Below are positions 53,944 to 63,092 of a stretch of DNA of 63,787 nucleotides, one piece after another (the stretch's first letter is position 1; each line of letters starts with the position of its first letter). A model generated the notes under the pieces. That model saw only the letters and a program-made list of their open reading frames with translations, ran no database searches and was not told the origin of the DNA. The translations under genes and the position numbers were made by a program. The stretch covers positions 1 through 63,787 of the forward strand of contig NZ_JASAOI010000012.1 in the NCBI RefSeq assembly GCF_029953285.1. Reading direction: 5' to 3'. The stretch is from Yinghuangia seranimata (GTDB lineage Bacteria; Actinomycetota; Actinomycetes; Streptomycetales; Streptomycetaceae).

Positions 53944-55919
53944 GAGACGCCTCCGGCCGGCGCGTCGGGCAGGCCCGCACCGTCACCCGTCGGAGCCTCG
54001 GCGGGCCGCCGGGAGCGGACGCGGGCCCGCACCGCCTCGCCGCGCGCCGTCAACCGCACGGGAGCACGCGGCGCGGACTCCGGCGGCCGTGAGTCCCACA
54101 ACCGCCGCGCGGTCGCGAGCGCGCCGCCGGGCATCCGCGACAGCAGCACCGCCCCCGCGCCCACCACGATCACCGACATGCCCGGCCGCGTCCCGCTGTC
54201 CAGGCCGACGATCAGGGCCGCCGCCAGCACCGCGCCCGCCGCGCTGTCCACACCGAACACCACGACGGCCGCGAACCAGATCAGGCCCTGGATCGGGTCG
54301 AACACCTGCGCGTCGAAGGCCCGTCCGGCCATGCCGAGCAGCGCCCCGCCGAGCGCCGCGACACCCGCGCTCACCGCGAACACGAACACCTTCAGGTTCG
54401 GCACGTCGACCCCCGACGCCGCCGCGCCGCCCTCGCTGTCGCGCGTCGCCACCAGCATCCGGCCCAGCCGCCCCTGGTGCAGCCGCCGCACCAGCAGCAG
54501 GACCAGCCCCAGGCACAGCAACTCCAGTACGTAGAAAGCACGTTCGTCGTCGAACGGCCACGGATGGTCGAGCCTCAGCCCCGTCGTGAAGATCGGCTGC
54601 GCGAACACGAACCGGGACACCACCGCCGCCACCGCGAACGTCGTCAACGCCAGCGCCAGGCCCCGCCGTCGGATCGCCGGCCAGCCCGTCAGCAGCCCGA
54701 GCGGGATCACCAACAGGGCCGCCAGCGGCAGCGCCAGCAGCCCCGGCGTCTCCGGAAGACCGAAGAACTGCCCGCTCACCAGGGACGCCGCGATCAACGC
54801 GCCCAGACCCGCGAAACCGGCCTGGCCCAGCGACACCTGGCCCGCGTACCCCGTCACGATCACCAGCGACACGAACACGATCGCCAGCGCGGGGACCTGC
54901 TGCGCCGACTGCAGGTGCTCCGTCCCGAGCGCCAGCGGCGCGGCCAGCAGCAGCGGGTACGGCAGCCACCACAGCGCCGGCAGCCGCCCCCGCGCGCCCG
55001 GGTCGGTCCACGGCGACGTGCCGCGCGCCCCGACCTCGACCATGCGCGGCAGCAGCAGCAACGCCAGCAGCAGCACGACGACGAACAGGTTCGACTGCAA
55101 CGCCTGCAGCAGGTTCTGCGCGCGACCGGTCAGCTGGACGCGGGTCAGCTCGCTCTGCCCGACCCCGATCGCGACCGCCACCAGGATCGCCACCGGCAGG
55201 CTCGTCAGCCGCGCGACGACCGCGACACCGATGATCTCCAGGACGAGCAGCGTGAGCCCGAACGGGTCGAGCCGCAGATGCGGCGCGAGCAGGATCCCGG
55301 TCAGCCCCGCGAGCATCGACCCGAACGCCCAGCCCACCGCCGCGACCCGGTCCGCCGGAACACCCGTCAGCTCGGCCAGCTCGCGCTGGTCCACGACCGC
55401 GCGCAGGTCGGCGCCGAACCGGGTGAACCGGGTGACGGCCGCGACCAGCAGCGCGACACCGACCACCACGCCCAGCTCGATCACCGCCGCCCGCGACACC
55501 GTCGCGTCGCCCCACAGGTCGATCGGGGGACCGCCGAACAGCGCCGGCGGATCCAGCCGCGACTCGGTGCCCCAGGTGAGGATCGCGACGCCGAGCAGCA
55601 TCACCAGGACGCCGAGCGACGCCGCGAGCATCTCCGCGGGGCCCGCGCCACGCCGCCCCAGCCCCCGGAACACGAACCGCTCCAACAGCAGCCCGAACAC
55701 CGGCGCGACCACCAGCACGTCGAACAACGCCGCCGGCACCACCGGCCAGTCCCACACCCGCACCTGCTGCCACAGCAGATACGCGATCACCATCGCCAAC
55801 GCGCCGAACCCGAGGTTGAACACCCCCGTCGCCCGGTACGACGTGATCAGCCCGACCGCCGCCAACGCCGCGATCGCCCCGACACCCAGCCCGGCCAGCG
55901 CCAGGTCGACAGTCAGCAC
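53940..55919 (-). CDS. fused LivH-LivM permease
   Basis: A single 659-residue protein containing both permeases of a branched-chain amino-acid/amide importer. LivH-like half (about 1-295): GVFNLGFGALAMVIAYLLWQ and ELTGVPADRVAAVGWAFGS. LivM-like half (about 315-630): VIVTGYAGQVSLGQAGFAGL and FDPIQGLIWFAAVVVFG. Each half has about eight helices. Normally these are two genes; the fusion ensures 1:1 assembly. GTG start 9 bp after the stop of the preceding gene; stop overlaps livG. Confidence 0.92.
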   Translation of the reverse strand: MLTVDLALAGLGVGAIAALAAVGLITSYRATGVFNLGFGALAMVIAYLLWQQVRVWDWPVVPAALFDVLVVAPVFGLLLERFVFRGLGRRGAGPAEMLAASLGVLVMLLGVAILTWGTESRLDPPALFGGPPIDLWGDATVSRAAVIELGVVVGVALLVAAVTRFTRFGADLRAVVDQRELAELTGVPADRVAAVGWAFGSMLAGLTGILLAPHLRLDPFGLTLLVLEIIGVAVVARLTSLPVAILVAVAIGVGQSELTRVQLTGRAQNLLQALQSNLFVVVLLLALLLLPRMVEVGARGTSPWTDPGARGRLPALWWLPYPLLLAAPLALGTEHLQSAQQVPALAIVFVSLVIVTGYAGQVSLGQAGFAGLGALIAASLVSGQFFGLPETPGLLALPLAALLVIPLGLLTGWPAIRRRGLALALTTFAVAAVVSRFVFAQPIFTTGLRLDHPWPFDDERAFYVLELLCLGLVLLLVRRLHQGRLGRMLVATRDSEGGAAASGVDVPNLKVFVFAVSAGVAALGGALLGMAGRAFDAQVFDPIQGLIWFAAVVVFGVDSAAGAVLAAALIVGLDSGTRPGMSVIVVGAGAVLLSRMPGGALATARRLWDSRPPESAPRAPVRLTARGEAVRARVRSRRPAEAPTGDGAGLPDAPAGGVS

Positions 55920-55928
55920 GACGCCGGA

Positions 55929-56666
55929 CTACCGCGCCGCACCGGGCGGAGTAGGCCCGTCCGACGAGCCGGGAGCGGCCGAGCCCGGCTCGGAGCCCGG
56001 CGAGGTCGCCGCGCTGTCCGGGCCCGGCGCGGTCGGTGCGTCGGGCGCGGCAGGCGCGCCCGGTCCCTCCGGCGGCGTAGTCGGGACGCGGGGCGCGTAC
56101 GTCGGCTGCGGCGGGGTGCCCTTGCCCGCGGGCCGTTCGCCCTCGGCGCCCGCGTCGTCCGGGTCGTCCGGATCGCACAAGGCGCAGGCCCTCAGGTCCT
56201 GTTCGGCGGCCTCGTCCCGGGTGACGGCGTGTACGCCCGCCTTGCCGTGGACCAGGTCGCAGTCGGCGCGGTGGTAGCGCGCGCCGCGGGGGAGGGCCAC
56301 CCAGGGGCGGGCCGTGTCGGTGGCGACGGGCTCGTCGGCGAGGGCCGGGGCGTCGGGCACGGGTTCCACCAACAGGGCGTGCAACTCGGCCATCTGGGCG
56401 CGCAGCGCCGTGTCGGACGGCCCGTCGCCGTCCCGGCCGCGCAGCCGTGCGGCGATCAGCACGGCGCCCGCCACGATCAGCGCCGCGCCCGGCACCGTCG
56501 CGGAGGCCAGGTACGGGATCTGGCGCGCCTCGTACTTCTCGCCGGACACGCCGTACCAGCCGACCGCGCACAGGATCGCGCCGACGAGGGCCACCAACCA
56601 GCCGCCGTACACCCGGACGGCTGAACGTACGTCGCCGTTCCAGTGCGTCCGCTCCGAACCCTCCAC
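55929..56666 (-). CDS. membrane protein with Ada-zinc-like Cys motif, importer operon
   Basis: A 245-residue protein of unknown function: two transmembrane helices (about 21-40 and 50-70), a cytoplasmic segment with ARYHRADCDLVHGKAG and then DLRACALCDP (about 133-172), and a Pro/Ala/Gly-rich tail (175-245). The YHRxDC...RxCxxC layout resembles the Ada metal-binding fold and could bind one zinc. GTG start. First gene of the livF-G-HM operon and divergent from the lipoprotein gene, so a role in transport is likely but not shown. Confidence 0.7.
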   Translation of the reverse strand: MEGSERTHWNGDVRSAVRVYGGWLVALVGAILCAVGWYGVSGEKYEARQIPYLASATVPGAALIVAGAVLIAARLRGRDGDGPSDTALRAQMAELHALLVEPVPDAPALADEPVATDTARPWVALPRGARYHRADCDLVHGKAGVHAVTRDEAAEQDLRACALCDPDDPDDAGAEGERPAGKGTPPQPTYAPRVPTTPPEGPGAPAAPDAPTAPGPDSAATSPGSEPGSAAPGSSDGPTPPGAAR

Positions 56667-56985
56667 CGGCCCGCCTCTACTGATTCGCCACCCGTCGCAG
56701 CCGGAATTCCGGATGCGCGCACCCGTTGCCTGGTCCAGGTTAGTTGTGGTCGAAACGGAACCGCGTCCTTTCGCGGTCCCCGTCCGTGTCCGATATCGCA
56801 GAGAACGATTCGATACCGACCGCGTGCCGACTGCATGTCGGCAACCCGGGCGGGATACAGGTGGGTCACGAGTCGCAACCGTGCGGCCCGGCCGGTATGT
56901 GACGCGCGGGTAAGTTGCCGTACGCTCCGACCTGACTTCTGTGATCTACGCCGGGAGACCCGGCGGGAACGGGTGGTGAAAGCAC
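56667..56985. other. 319-bp divergent region between importer operon and lipoprotein
   Basis: Must hold two promoters. The only structured element is a perfect 7-bp hairpin TGCCGAC / GTCGGCA (56825-56843, 5-base loop). It is more AT-rich around 56735-56800 than its surroundings. No gene is evident on either strand. GGTGGTGA precedes the lipoprotein start. Confidence 0.6.
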
Positions 56986-57564
56986 ATGCGGAACATACGG
57001 ACTCGTCGTATGGCGTGGGCGGTTCTGCCGGTCGCGGGCGTGCTGATGCTGGCAGGCTGCAGCGACGACAAGAAGGACGACAGCAAGAGCTCCTCGCCCT
57101 CCGCCTCGGCCCCCGCGGCGCAGAGCTCCGCGCCGAGCGCGCCGAGCTCGGCCCCCGCGCCGGCCTCGTCGGCTCCGGCCGCAGGCAACACCGCGACGTT
57201 CAACGCCGACCAGCAGGCCGCGGCCGCCACGGTCAACAAGATGTTCGACGGCAAGCAGTCGGTGGCCGACCGCAAGGCGCTCATCCAGAACGCCGACCAG
57301 ATCGACCCGGTCATCCAGGCGCTGCTCACCAACCCGCTCATCGGCCAGGTGTCCACCACGGTCAAGGACGCCCAGCTGTCGGGTGACAAGGGCGCCGTCA
57401 CCGTCGACATCTCCGCCGGCGGTGCGGTCGTCGCCCCGAGCGTCCCGGTCGAGGTCGTCAAGAAGGACGGCAAGTGGCTGGTCTCCGCCAAGATGATCTG
57501 CGGCCTCGCGTCGCAGTACGGCGGTGTCCCGGCCGCGTCGCTTCCGCCGGCCTGCGCCGGCTGA
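56986..57564 (+). CDS. secreted lipoprotein, MTB12-like
   Basis: A 192-residue lipoprotein: basic start, hydrophobic helix (about 9-24) and lipobox LMLAGC with Cys25, then a charged/Ser/Ala-Pro linker (26-70) and a compact domain (75-190) with KMFDGKQSVADRKALIQNAD, GAVTVDISAGG and VKKDGKWLVSAKMICGL. The domain pattern resembles the low-molecular-weight antigen MTB12 family (NTF2-like), function unknown. It lies between the importer operon and its binding protein. A hairpin follows the stop. Confidence 0.75.
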   Translation: MRNIRTRRMAWAVLPVAGVLMLAGCSDDKKDDSKSSSPSASAPAAQSSAPSAPSSAPAPASSAPAAGNTATFNADQQAAAATVNKMFDGKQSVADRKALIQNADQIDPVIQALLTNPLIGQVSTTVKDAQLSGDKGAVTVDISAGGAVVAPSVPVEVVKKDGKWLVSAKMICGLASQYGGVPAASLPPACAG

Positions 57565-57600
57565 TCCTGCCCGCCAGGCAGGTTTAGCCTGAGTACTGCC

Positions 57601-57642
57601 GGGCCGCGGGTGTGCGCACCTCCGCGCGCGCACCCGCGGCCC
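57601..57642 (+). terminator. hairpin between lipoprotein and binding-protein genes
   Basis: A 17-bp stem (GGGCCGCGGGTGTGCGC at 57601-57617 with 57626-57642, one G-U pair) and 8-base loop, 36 bases after the lipoprotein stop. Confidence 0.8.
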
Positions 57643-57674
57643 GTCCGCCAAACCCACCTCCGGGGGGAGACGCG

Positions 57675-59036
57675 ATGCGCAGGACAGCAGCCAGGACCGC
57701 CACCGCCGCGGTAGCGCTGGCGCTGCTGCTGAGCGCGTGCGGATCCCGCGTCCCCGAACGGGACTTCGCCCCCACCGCGGCCCCGCCCGCGCCCGGGGCC
57801 GCCGCGTCCAACGCGAACACCGCGTCCGACGTGGGCGTCACGCCGAACGAGATCACCGTCGGCATGGTCGACACCGCCAGCGGACTGCTCGGCAAGGAGA
57901 CCTTCTCCGGGCCGATGTACGGGGCCCAGGCGTTCTTCAAGGCGCTGAACGACAAGGGCGGCGTCAACGGCCGCAAGGTCAAGGTCGTCACGTGCGACGA
58001 CCAGGGCTTCGGCCTGGAGAACCAGTCGTGCGTGCGCAAGCTGATCGACCAGGACAAGGTCTTCGCGTTCGCCGGCAACAGCATCTACAAGTACGACGGC
58101 GCGGGCTACGTGTCGTCGAAGGGCGTGCCCGACGTCGGCGGCATCCCGATCGGCAACGCCTACGACACCTACCAGCACCTGTACAGCCTCTACGGCTCGA
58201 GCGCGCCGCGTGACGGACAGGTCGGCTGGAACGGCACGCTCTTCCAGAACACCGGCATCTACCGGTACTTCAAGGAGAAGCTCGGCGCCCGCACCGCCGC
58301 CGTCGTCTCCTACAACCAGGCCGACTCGGCGCGTTACGCCGAGACCATCAAGGACGGCCTCAAGGCGGAGGGCTACACCGTCGTCGACAAGCAGGTCGAC
58401 TTCGTGCTGTCCAACTTCGACGCGGCCGTCGTCGACATGAAGAACCGCGGCGTCGACATCGTCTTCGACGCGATCGACACACGCGGCAACGCCCAGCTGT
58501 GCAAGGCGATGGACGGCGCGGGGCTGCGCGTCCAGGCCAAGGTGTCGACGGTGCAGAACCAGACCGCGTCGGCCGGCACGGACTTCAAGGACTCGCCGAG
58601 CTGCCGCAACACCATCCAGGTGACGGGCACCAGCCGCAACTACGAGGACGTGTCGCACCCCGCCGTGCGCGAGTTCCGCGACGCGATGGCCAAGTACTTC
58701 CCCGACCGTGCCCCGCTGATGTCGCAATGGGCCCTGGAGGGTTGGGCGTCCGCGCAGTGGCTCACCGACGCCGTCGCCTCGTGCGGCGCGACGGTCACCC
58801 GGGCCTGCGTCGAGGCGTTCGTGAACCGGCCCGAGGGATACGACGGGCACGGCCTGCTGATCCCCGTGAACTTCAATCCGCAGACCGCCGAGGAGGCGGT
58901 CAAGCCCGCCAAGTGGTGTACGAACGTGGTCCGTTGGCAGGACAGCGCGAACGGCGGCAAGGGCGGCTGGGTCGACCAGGTGCCCGACATGAACACGAAC
59001 TGCGCCGTCGTGCCGTCGCTGCCCTACAAGCCCTGA
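57675..59036 (+). CDS. ABC importer substrate-binding lipoprotein (LivK-like)
   Basis: A 453-residue periplasmic-binding-like protein (type I fold): lipobox LLLSAC (Cys22), linker, then VTPNEITVGMVDTASGLLGK and GAQAFFKALNDKGGVNGRKV (about 70-110), KLIDQDKVFAFAGN, and second-lobe RTAAVVSYNQADSARYAET. Longer than usual LivK. It is likely the receptor of the LivF/G/HM importer although encoded on the other strand. ATG 57675 follows GGGGGGA. Ligand not evident; branched amino acids, amides and aromatic acids are all possible in this family. Confidence 0.9.
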   Translation: MRRTAARTATAAVALALLLSACGSRVPERDFAPTAAPPAPGAAASNANTASDVGVTPNEITVGMVDTASGLLGKETFSGPMYGAQAFFKALNDKGGVNGRKVKVVTCDDQGFGLENQSCVRKLIDQDKVFAFAGNSIYKYDGAGYVSSKGVPDVGGIPIGNAYDTYQHLYSLYGSSAPRDGQVGWNGTLFQNTGIYRYFKEKLGARTAAVVSYNQADSARYAETIKDGLKAEGYTVVDKQVDFVLSNFDAAVVDMKNRGVDIVFDAIDTRGNAQLCKAMDGAGLRVQAKVSTVQNQTASAGTDFKDSPSCRNTIQVTGTSRNYEDVSHPAVREFRDAMAKYFPDRAPLMSQWALEGWASAQWLTDAVASCGATVTRACVEAFVNRPEGYDGHGLLIPVNFNPQTAEEAVKPAKWCTNVVRWQDSANGGKGGWVDQVPDMNTNCAVVPSLPYKP

Positions 59037-59050
59037 CCGCGTAGGGCACC

Positions 59051-59082
59051 GCCGCCCGCGTTCCGGTGAACACGCGGGCGGC
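59051..59082. terminator. bidirectional terminator binding protein / VanY-like
   Basis: Perfect 11-bp stem GCCGCCCGCGT / ACGCGGGCGGC with a 10-base loop between convergent genes. Confidence 0.85.
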
Positions 59083-59091
59083 ACACGGTGG

Positions 59092-60597
59092 TTACGGGTG
59101 CGCCTTGAGCCCCGGGCAGCCGTCCGTCTTGTACTTCGCCTGGTACTCGAAGTGCCACGACTCGTTCGTGTACATCTGGCACCAGCCGTACGGCGCGCCC
59201 TTGGTCTTCAGCCAGTTCTGCGCGGCGGCCGGGTCGACGTCGATCGCGAAGCCCTTCACGTGCGACGACTCGCCGGGCGGCAGCACGCGCATGCGCGCCG
59301 CCTCCTCGGAGCCCTTGTCGCGGACCTCCTTGTTCCACAGGTCCTGCTGGTGCTGGTACGAGCGCTTGCCGGAGTTCAGCGTCAGCGTGATGCCGTCGGC
59401 GGCCATCGCGGTCTTGACCTGGCCCCACGCGGTGCGCACGTCCGGGTTCAGCTTGCTCGGGTCCTTCGCGCCCGGGTCGTCGGTGATCCCGTCACCGTCG
59501 TCGTCCGTCTTCGACCCGGGCGACTTGCTGCCGGACGCCGAAGCCGAGGCCGACGCCGACTTCGACCCCGAGGGCGACGTCGACGGGCGCGTGCTGCTGG
59601 GCGCCGCCGCACTCGTGGTCGGGGCGGGGTCGGCGCTCGTCGCCGGCGGCTGCGCCGTCGGCACGGCCGGGGCCTGCGCCGTGGGCGAGGCGTCCGCCGC
59701 CGCGGAGTGGGAACCGTCGCCACCGGTCAGCGTCTTCGCGGCCACCACGCCCGCGCCGGCCAGCAGCACGGCACCGGTGACACCCCACACGACCAGCATG
59801 CGGCGCCGCCGACCGTGCGGGGCGTCGTCGTCACCGCCGCTTTCGAACGCCTGGGCCGGGGGCGCCCCGCCCGCGTCGCCGGGCAGGCCGGGACCGGAGG
59901 TCCCGCCGGCGAACGCGGGGGCCGAGGCGAAGGCGGCCGCGGAGGCCACGACCGTCGGCTCGGCGGACACGTCGAAGGCGACGGGCACCGGGGCGCCCGT
60001 GCCCACCGGACCGAAACCGGCCGGCGACGGCGCGGCACCCTGGCCGGCCGCCGGCGCCGCGGGGGAGACCGGGGCGAAGGGGTTCGCCGCCCGGTCGTCC
60101 GCGGCGGGGCCGAGACGCCGGGCGGGCGCCGCCGTACCGGGGGCCATCGCGTACGCGCCGAGGTCGAGGTCGGGCGCGCCGTCGCCGGGCTCCTGGGCCC
60201 GGCCCTGGGTGCGGCTCTGGTCCCACGCCGCCGCGGTTCCGCCGGTCGGCCACGCGCCCGCAGTGTCGGGGCCCGGCGCGGTGTCCACCGGGCCCGCGCC
60301 GGAGCCGGCCGCGAACGGCGCGTGCTGGAGCGGCACCACCCGCGTCTCCGCCAGGTCGACGGGTGCGTCGGGCGCACCGGGCGCGCGCCGCGCCGGCGGC
60401 TGCTGGATCGGCACCAGCCGCGTCTCGGCGTCGAACGCGGACGGTGCGACGGGTGCGCCGGCTGCGCCGGGCGGTGCCGGCTGCACCGGCACGACCTGCG
60501 TCGCCGCGTCGTAGGCGGGCTGCGCACCGGCCTCGGGCGGCTGACCGTCCGGCCCGTCCTGCGCCCTGCCGTCGTGGTGCTGCGGTATCTGATTCAA
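59092..60597 (-). CDS. membrane-anchored D-alanyl-D-alanine carboxypeptidase (VanY type)
   Basis: A 501-residue peptidase M15B-like protein. Residues 1-265 are a long cytoplasmic Pro/Ala/Gly-rich region with three copies of a TxVVPxQ motif; one transmembrane helix (about 267-288); a Ser/Ala/Pro linker; and the VanY domain (about 385-495) with SHVKGFAIDVD (His446, Asp453) and SWHFEY (His482, Glu484) as zinc and catalytic residues. Start TTG 60597 is preferred because GGGGAGGA sits seven bases upstream; ATG 60621 is in frame without such a site. Acts on peptidoglycan stems outside the membrane. Confidence 0.85.
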   Translation of the reverse strand: MNQIPQHHDGRAQDGPDGQPPEAGAQPAYDAATQVVPVQPAPPGAAGAPVAPSAFDAETRLVPIQQPPARRAPGAPDAPVDLAETRVVPLQHAPFAAGSGAGPVDTAPGPDTAGAWPTGGTAAAWDQSRTQGRAQEPGDGAPDLDLGAYAMAPGTAAPARRLGPAADDRAANPFAPVSPAAPAAGQGAAPSPAGFGPVGTGAPVPVAFDVSAEPTVVASAAAFASAPAFAGGTSGPGLPGDAGGAPPAQAFESGGDDDAPHGRRRRMLVVWGVTGAVLLAGAGVVAAKTLTGGDGSHSAAADASPTAQAPAVPTAQPPATSADPAPTTSAAAPSSTRPSTSPSGSKSASASASASGSKSPGSKTDDDGDGITDDPGAKDPSKLNPDVRTAWGQVKTAMAADGITLTLNSGKRSYQHQQDLWNKEVRDKGSEEAARMRVLPPGESSHVKGFAIDVDPAAAQNWLKTKGAPYGWCQMYTNESWHFEYQAKYKTDGCPGLKAHP

Positions 60598-60826
60598 CGT
60601 CGAATCCTCCCCGAGGATCATTACGTATGACGGACGTCGCGGTGCCCGGAACCGGTTCCGCCGCCGTATGGGAAAGACCACGCCCCCGCGCTGCAACCCG
60701 ACACGCGGTGGCTACGTACCAGTAGCCGGACGCGGAGATCGCTCCGGCGCGACACGTGCGTACTCTGGGGGCGAAACACGGCAGGATCCGGCGCCTGACG
60801 CCGCCGGGGGTGAGGAGACCGCCACG

Positions 60827-61849
60827 ATGACGACAGTCGAGCCCGCGGCGCGCACCGGCGCGCTCGTCGACGGCTTCGGCCGGGTGGCCACCGACCTGCG
60901 GGTGTCCCTCACCGACCGGTGCAACCTGCGGTGCACGTACTGCATGCCGGAAGAGGGGCTGGACTGGCTGCCCAAGCCCGACCTGCTCACCGACGAGGAG
61001 ATCGTCCGGCTCGTCGACATCGCCGTCACCCGGCTCGGTGTCACCGAGGTCCGCTTCACCGGCGGCGAACCGCTGATGCGGCGCGGATTCGTCGGCATCG
61101 TCGAGCAGGTGGCCGCCCTCGAGCCGCGGCCCAAGCTGTCCGTCACCACGAACGGGCTCGGCCTGGTCAAGCTCGCGGCCCCGCTCAAGGCCGCCGGGCT
61201 CGACCGGGTCAACGTCTCGCTCGACACCCTCGACCCGGAGCGGTTCCGCACCCTGACCCGGCGCGACCGGCACCACGACGTCGTCGCGGGCATGGCCGCC
61301 GCGGCCGACGCCGGACTGACCCCCGTGAAGGTCAACGCCGTCCTGATGCGCGGCGTCAACGACGACGAGGCCCCGGCGCTGCTCGCGTGGTGCCTCGAGC
61401 GCGGCTACGAACTGCGCTTCATCGAGCAGATGCCGCTGGACGCCCAGCACGGCTGGAGCCGCGACAAGATGGTCACCGCCGAGGAGATCCTCCGCGACCT
61501 CGCCGCCGCCTTCCGCCTCGAACCCGAGGGCTCCGACGCCCGTGGCAGCGCCCCCGCCGAACGCTGGCTCGTCGACGGCGGCCCCGGCCGGGTCGGCGTC
61601 ATCGGCACGGTCACCCGCCCGTTCTGCGGCGCCTGCGACCGCACGCGCCTCACCGCCGACGGCCAGATCCGCAACTGCCTCTTCGCCCGCGAGGAGTCCG
61701 ACCTGCGCGCGGCCCTCCGCGGCGGCGCCGCGGACGAGGAGATCGCCGACCGCTGGCGTGCCGCGATGGCCACCAAGAAGGCCGGCGCGGGCATCGACGA
61801 CCCGACCTTCCTCCAGCCGGTCCGCCCGATGTCCGCGATCGGCGGCTGA
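60827..61849 (+). CDS. moaA: GTP 3',8-cyclase MoaA
   Basis: Radical SAM enzyme for the first step of molybdenum cofactor synthesis. The 340-residue protein has the N-terminal cluster motif DRCNLRCTYCMPEEG (C-x3-C-x2-C), FTGGEPLMRRGF, the C-terminal second cluster FCGACDRTRL...RNCLF and the terminal Gly-Gly required for activity. ATG 60827 follows GGTGAGGAG. No other moa gene lies in the window, so it is a stand-alone copy here. Convergent with the small Cys protein. Confidence 0.95.
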   Translation: MTTVEPAARTGALVDGFGRVATDLRVSLTDRCNLRCTYCMPEEGLDWLPKPDLLTDEEIVRLVDIAVTRLGVTEVRFTGGEPLMRRGFVGIVEQVAALEPRPKLSVTTNGLGLVKLAAPLKAAGLDRVNVSLDTLDPERFRTLTRRDRHHDVVAGMAAAADAGLTPVKVNAVLMRGVNDDEAPALLAWCLERGYELRFIEQMPLDAQHGWSRDKMVTAEEILRDLAAAFRLEPEGSDARGSAPAERWLVDGGPGRVGVIGTVTRPFCGACDRTRLTADGQIRNCLFAREESDLRAALRGGAADEEIADRWRAAMATKKAGAGIDDPTFLQPVRPMSAIGG

Positions 61850-61877
61850 CCGCCCGGAACGCGTGCGTGTCGGGCGG

Positions 61878-62129
61878 CTACTCGTCGCCCGCTTCCGCCT
61901 CGGCGTGCCGGGCCGCGGTCCACTCGTCGAAGGCGACCGTGTCCTTCAGGAATCCGCGCAGCGCCAGGAACTGGCCCAGATGCTCGCGGTGTTCGTCGCA
62001 CGCGAGCCAGGTCTTGCGGCGGTCGGGCGTGTGCAGCTTCGGGTTGTTCCAGACCAGGACCCAACGGGCGTCGGCACGGCAGGCCTTGGCCGAGCAGATC
62101 GGGCGGGTCGGTTCTTCGGTGGGGAACAT
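61878..62129 (-). CDS. small conserved Cys-containing protein next to moaA
   Basis: An 83-residue protein conserved in streptomycetes at this place: PICSAKACRADARWVLVWNN (about 10-29), KLHTPDRRKTWLACDEHREH (about 31-50), FLKDTVAF. C-x4-C near the N-terminus and C-x2-H later could make a zinc site. Some databases label it acetone carboxylase, which I think is a misannotation. ATG 62129 is chosen; upstream in-frame extension is not coding-like. Function unknown. Confidence 0.75.
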   Translation of the reverse strand: MFPTEEPTRPICSAKACRADARWVLVWNNPKLHTPDRRKTWLACDEHREHLGQFLALRGFLKDTVAFDEWTAARHAEAEAGDE

Positions 62130-62445
62130 GCGCCCAGTATGGCAATCCGCCGACGAGTCCCCTCGGGCGGCGGGTCGCTGCGCTGCGTGATGACGGGAGA
62201 CGATCACCGGCCGCCGGAGCCGGGGGCGTGCCGCGCGGCTACAGGGCCCGGACACGGGCGATGCCGGGCAGCCACGGGGGGAGCCGCCCGGCATCGCGTC
62301 GGTCGCTCCGACGGGGGATACGGAGCACGTTTTGAAGTATGGCACGTCCGCGCCCGACGTGAAGCCCCATCCGGCAACGCGTCTGGAGCTAATTTGTCCG
62401 GGCCGCGCGGTACCCTCACCGCGCCCTGCGCGCCGCGCGAACAAC
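62130..62445. other. 316-bp region with a strong hairpin
   Basis: Between two minus-strand genes. Arms GCGATGCCGGGC (62258-62269) and GCCCGGCATCGC (62286-62297) with a 16-base loop, probably the terminator of the DUF3099 gene, though it lies 148 bases after that stop. The rest includes the promoter of the gene at 61878-62129; no specific boxes recognised. Confidence 0.6.
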
Positions 62446-62946
62446 TTACTGACGGTTACCTTCTGGCGGCGCGTCAGATGTCGCCGACGCGGCCACCCCG
62501 GCACCGTCCGGCGCCGGTTCGACGACCTCGCCGGGGACGTCGCGCACGCGCGGCTCCGGCGCCTCGTCCGGCACGATCCACGCGTCCTCCGGGACGATCC
62601 GGATGTCGTGCCGTTCCGCGCTCGTCAGCACCGCCGCGGACGGCGGTTCGATGGCGCGGTGCTCCTGTGGCGGGACGACCTGCGAAGCCGGCGGGTCGCC
62701 CTGGTGGCGGCTCCGGCCGCCGTTCGCGACGACCACCGCGATGTACGGAAGCAGCACAGCGCCCGCCAGCATCGCCCACCGCAGCGGCCCGCTGAACACC
62801 ACCGCGAGCAGGAAGCACACGGTGCGCACCGACATCGAGATGATGTACCGGCGCTGGCGTGCCCGGACGTCCTCGGACAGGCTCTTACGGGCACCGCTGA
62901 TCTCGAACACCGGTGCCTTGGCGCCCCGCTCGCGATTGACCAGCAC
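62446..62946 (-). CDS. DUF3099 membrane protein
   Basis: A 166-residue actinobacterial protein: SGARKSLSEDVRARQRRYII (about 18-37), MSVRTVCFLLAVVFSGPLRW then two transmembrane helices (about 39-58, 61-79) ending in LPYIAVVVANGG, and an acidic/Pro tail. DUF3099 function is unknown. GTG 62946 with AGGTGG four bases upstream is chosen; a longer upstream frame has no start signal. Confidence 0.8.
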   Translation of the reverse strand: MLVNRERGAKAPVFEISGARKSLSEDVRARQRRYIISMSVRTVCFLLAVVFSGPLRWAMLAGAVLLPYIAVVVANGGRSRHQGDPPASQVVPPQEHRAIEPPSAAVLTSAERHDIRIVPEDAWIVPDEAPEPRVRDVPGEVVEPAPDGAGVAASATSDAPPEGNRQ

Positions 62947-63092
62947 TCGTCCACCTGCCGCAGGCTCGCGCGGCCCGGCTCCGCTGCCGCACCGCCACTT
63001 CCACGGTACGCCGCGCGGAAGCGTGGAACGAGACCGGGTCCCGGCCGGCGGCGCGTCGTCCGCCGCCCGGGTCCTCCGTCCGGACGGGACTG

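Noticed and set aside
61878-62129. Acetone carboxylase annotation for the small protein beside moaA
   Set aside because: At 83 residues it cannot be any subunit of that enzyme as known; the label appears to be a propagated misannotation.
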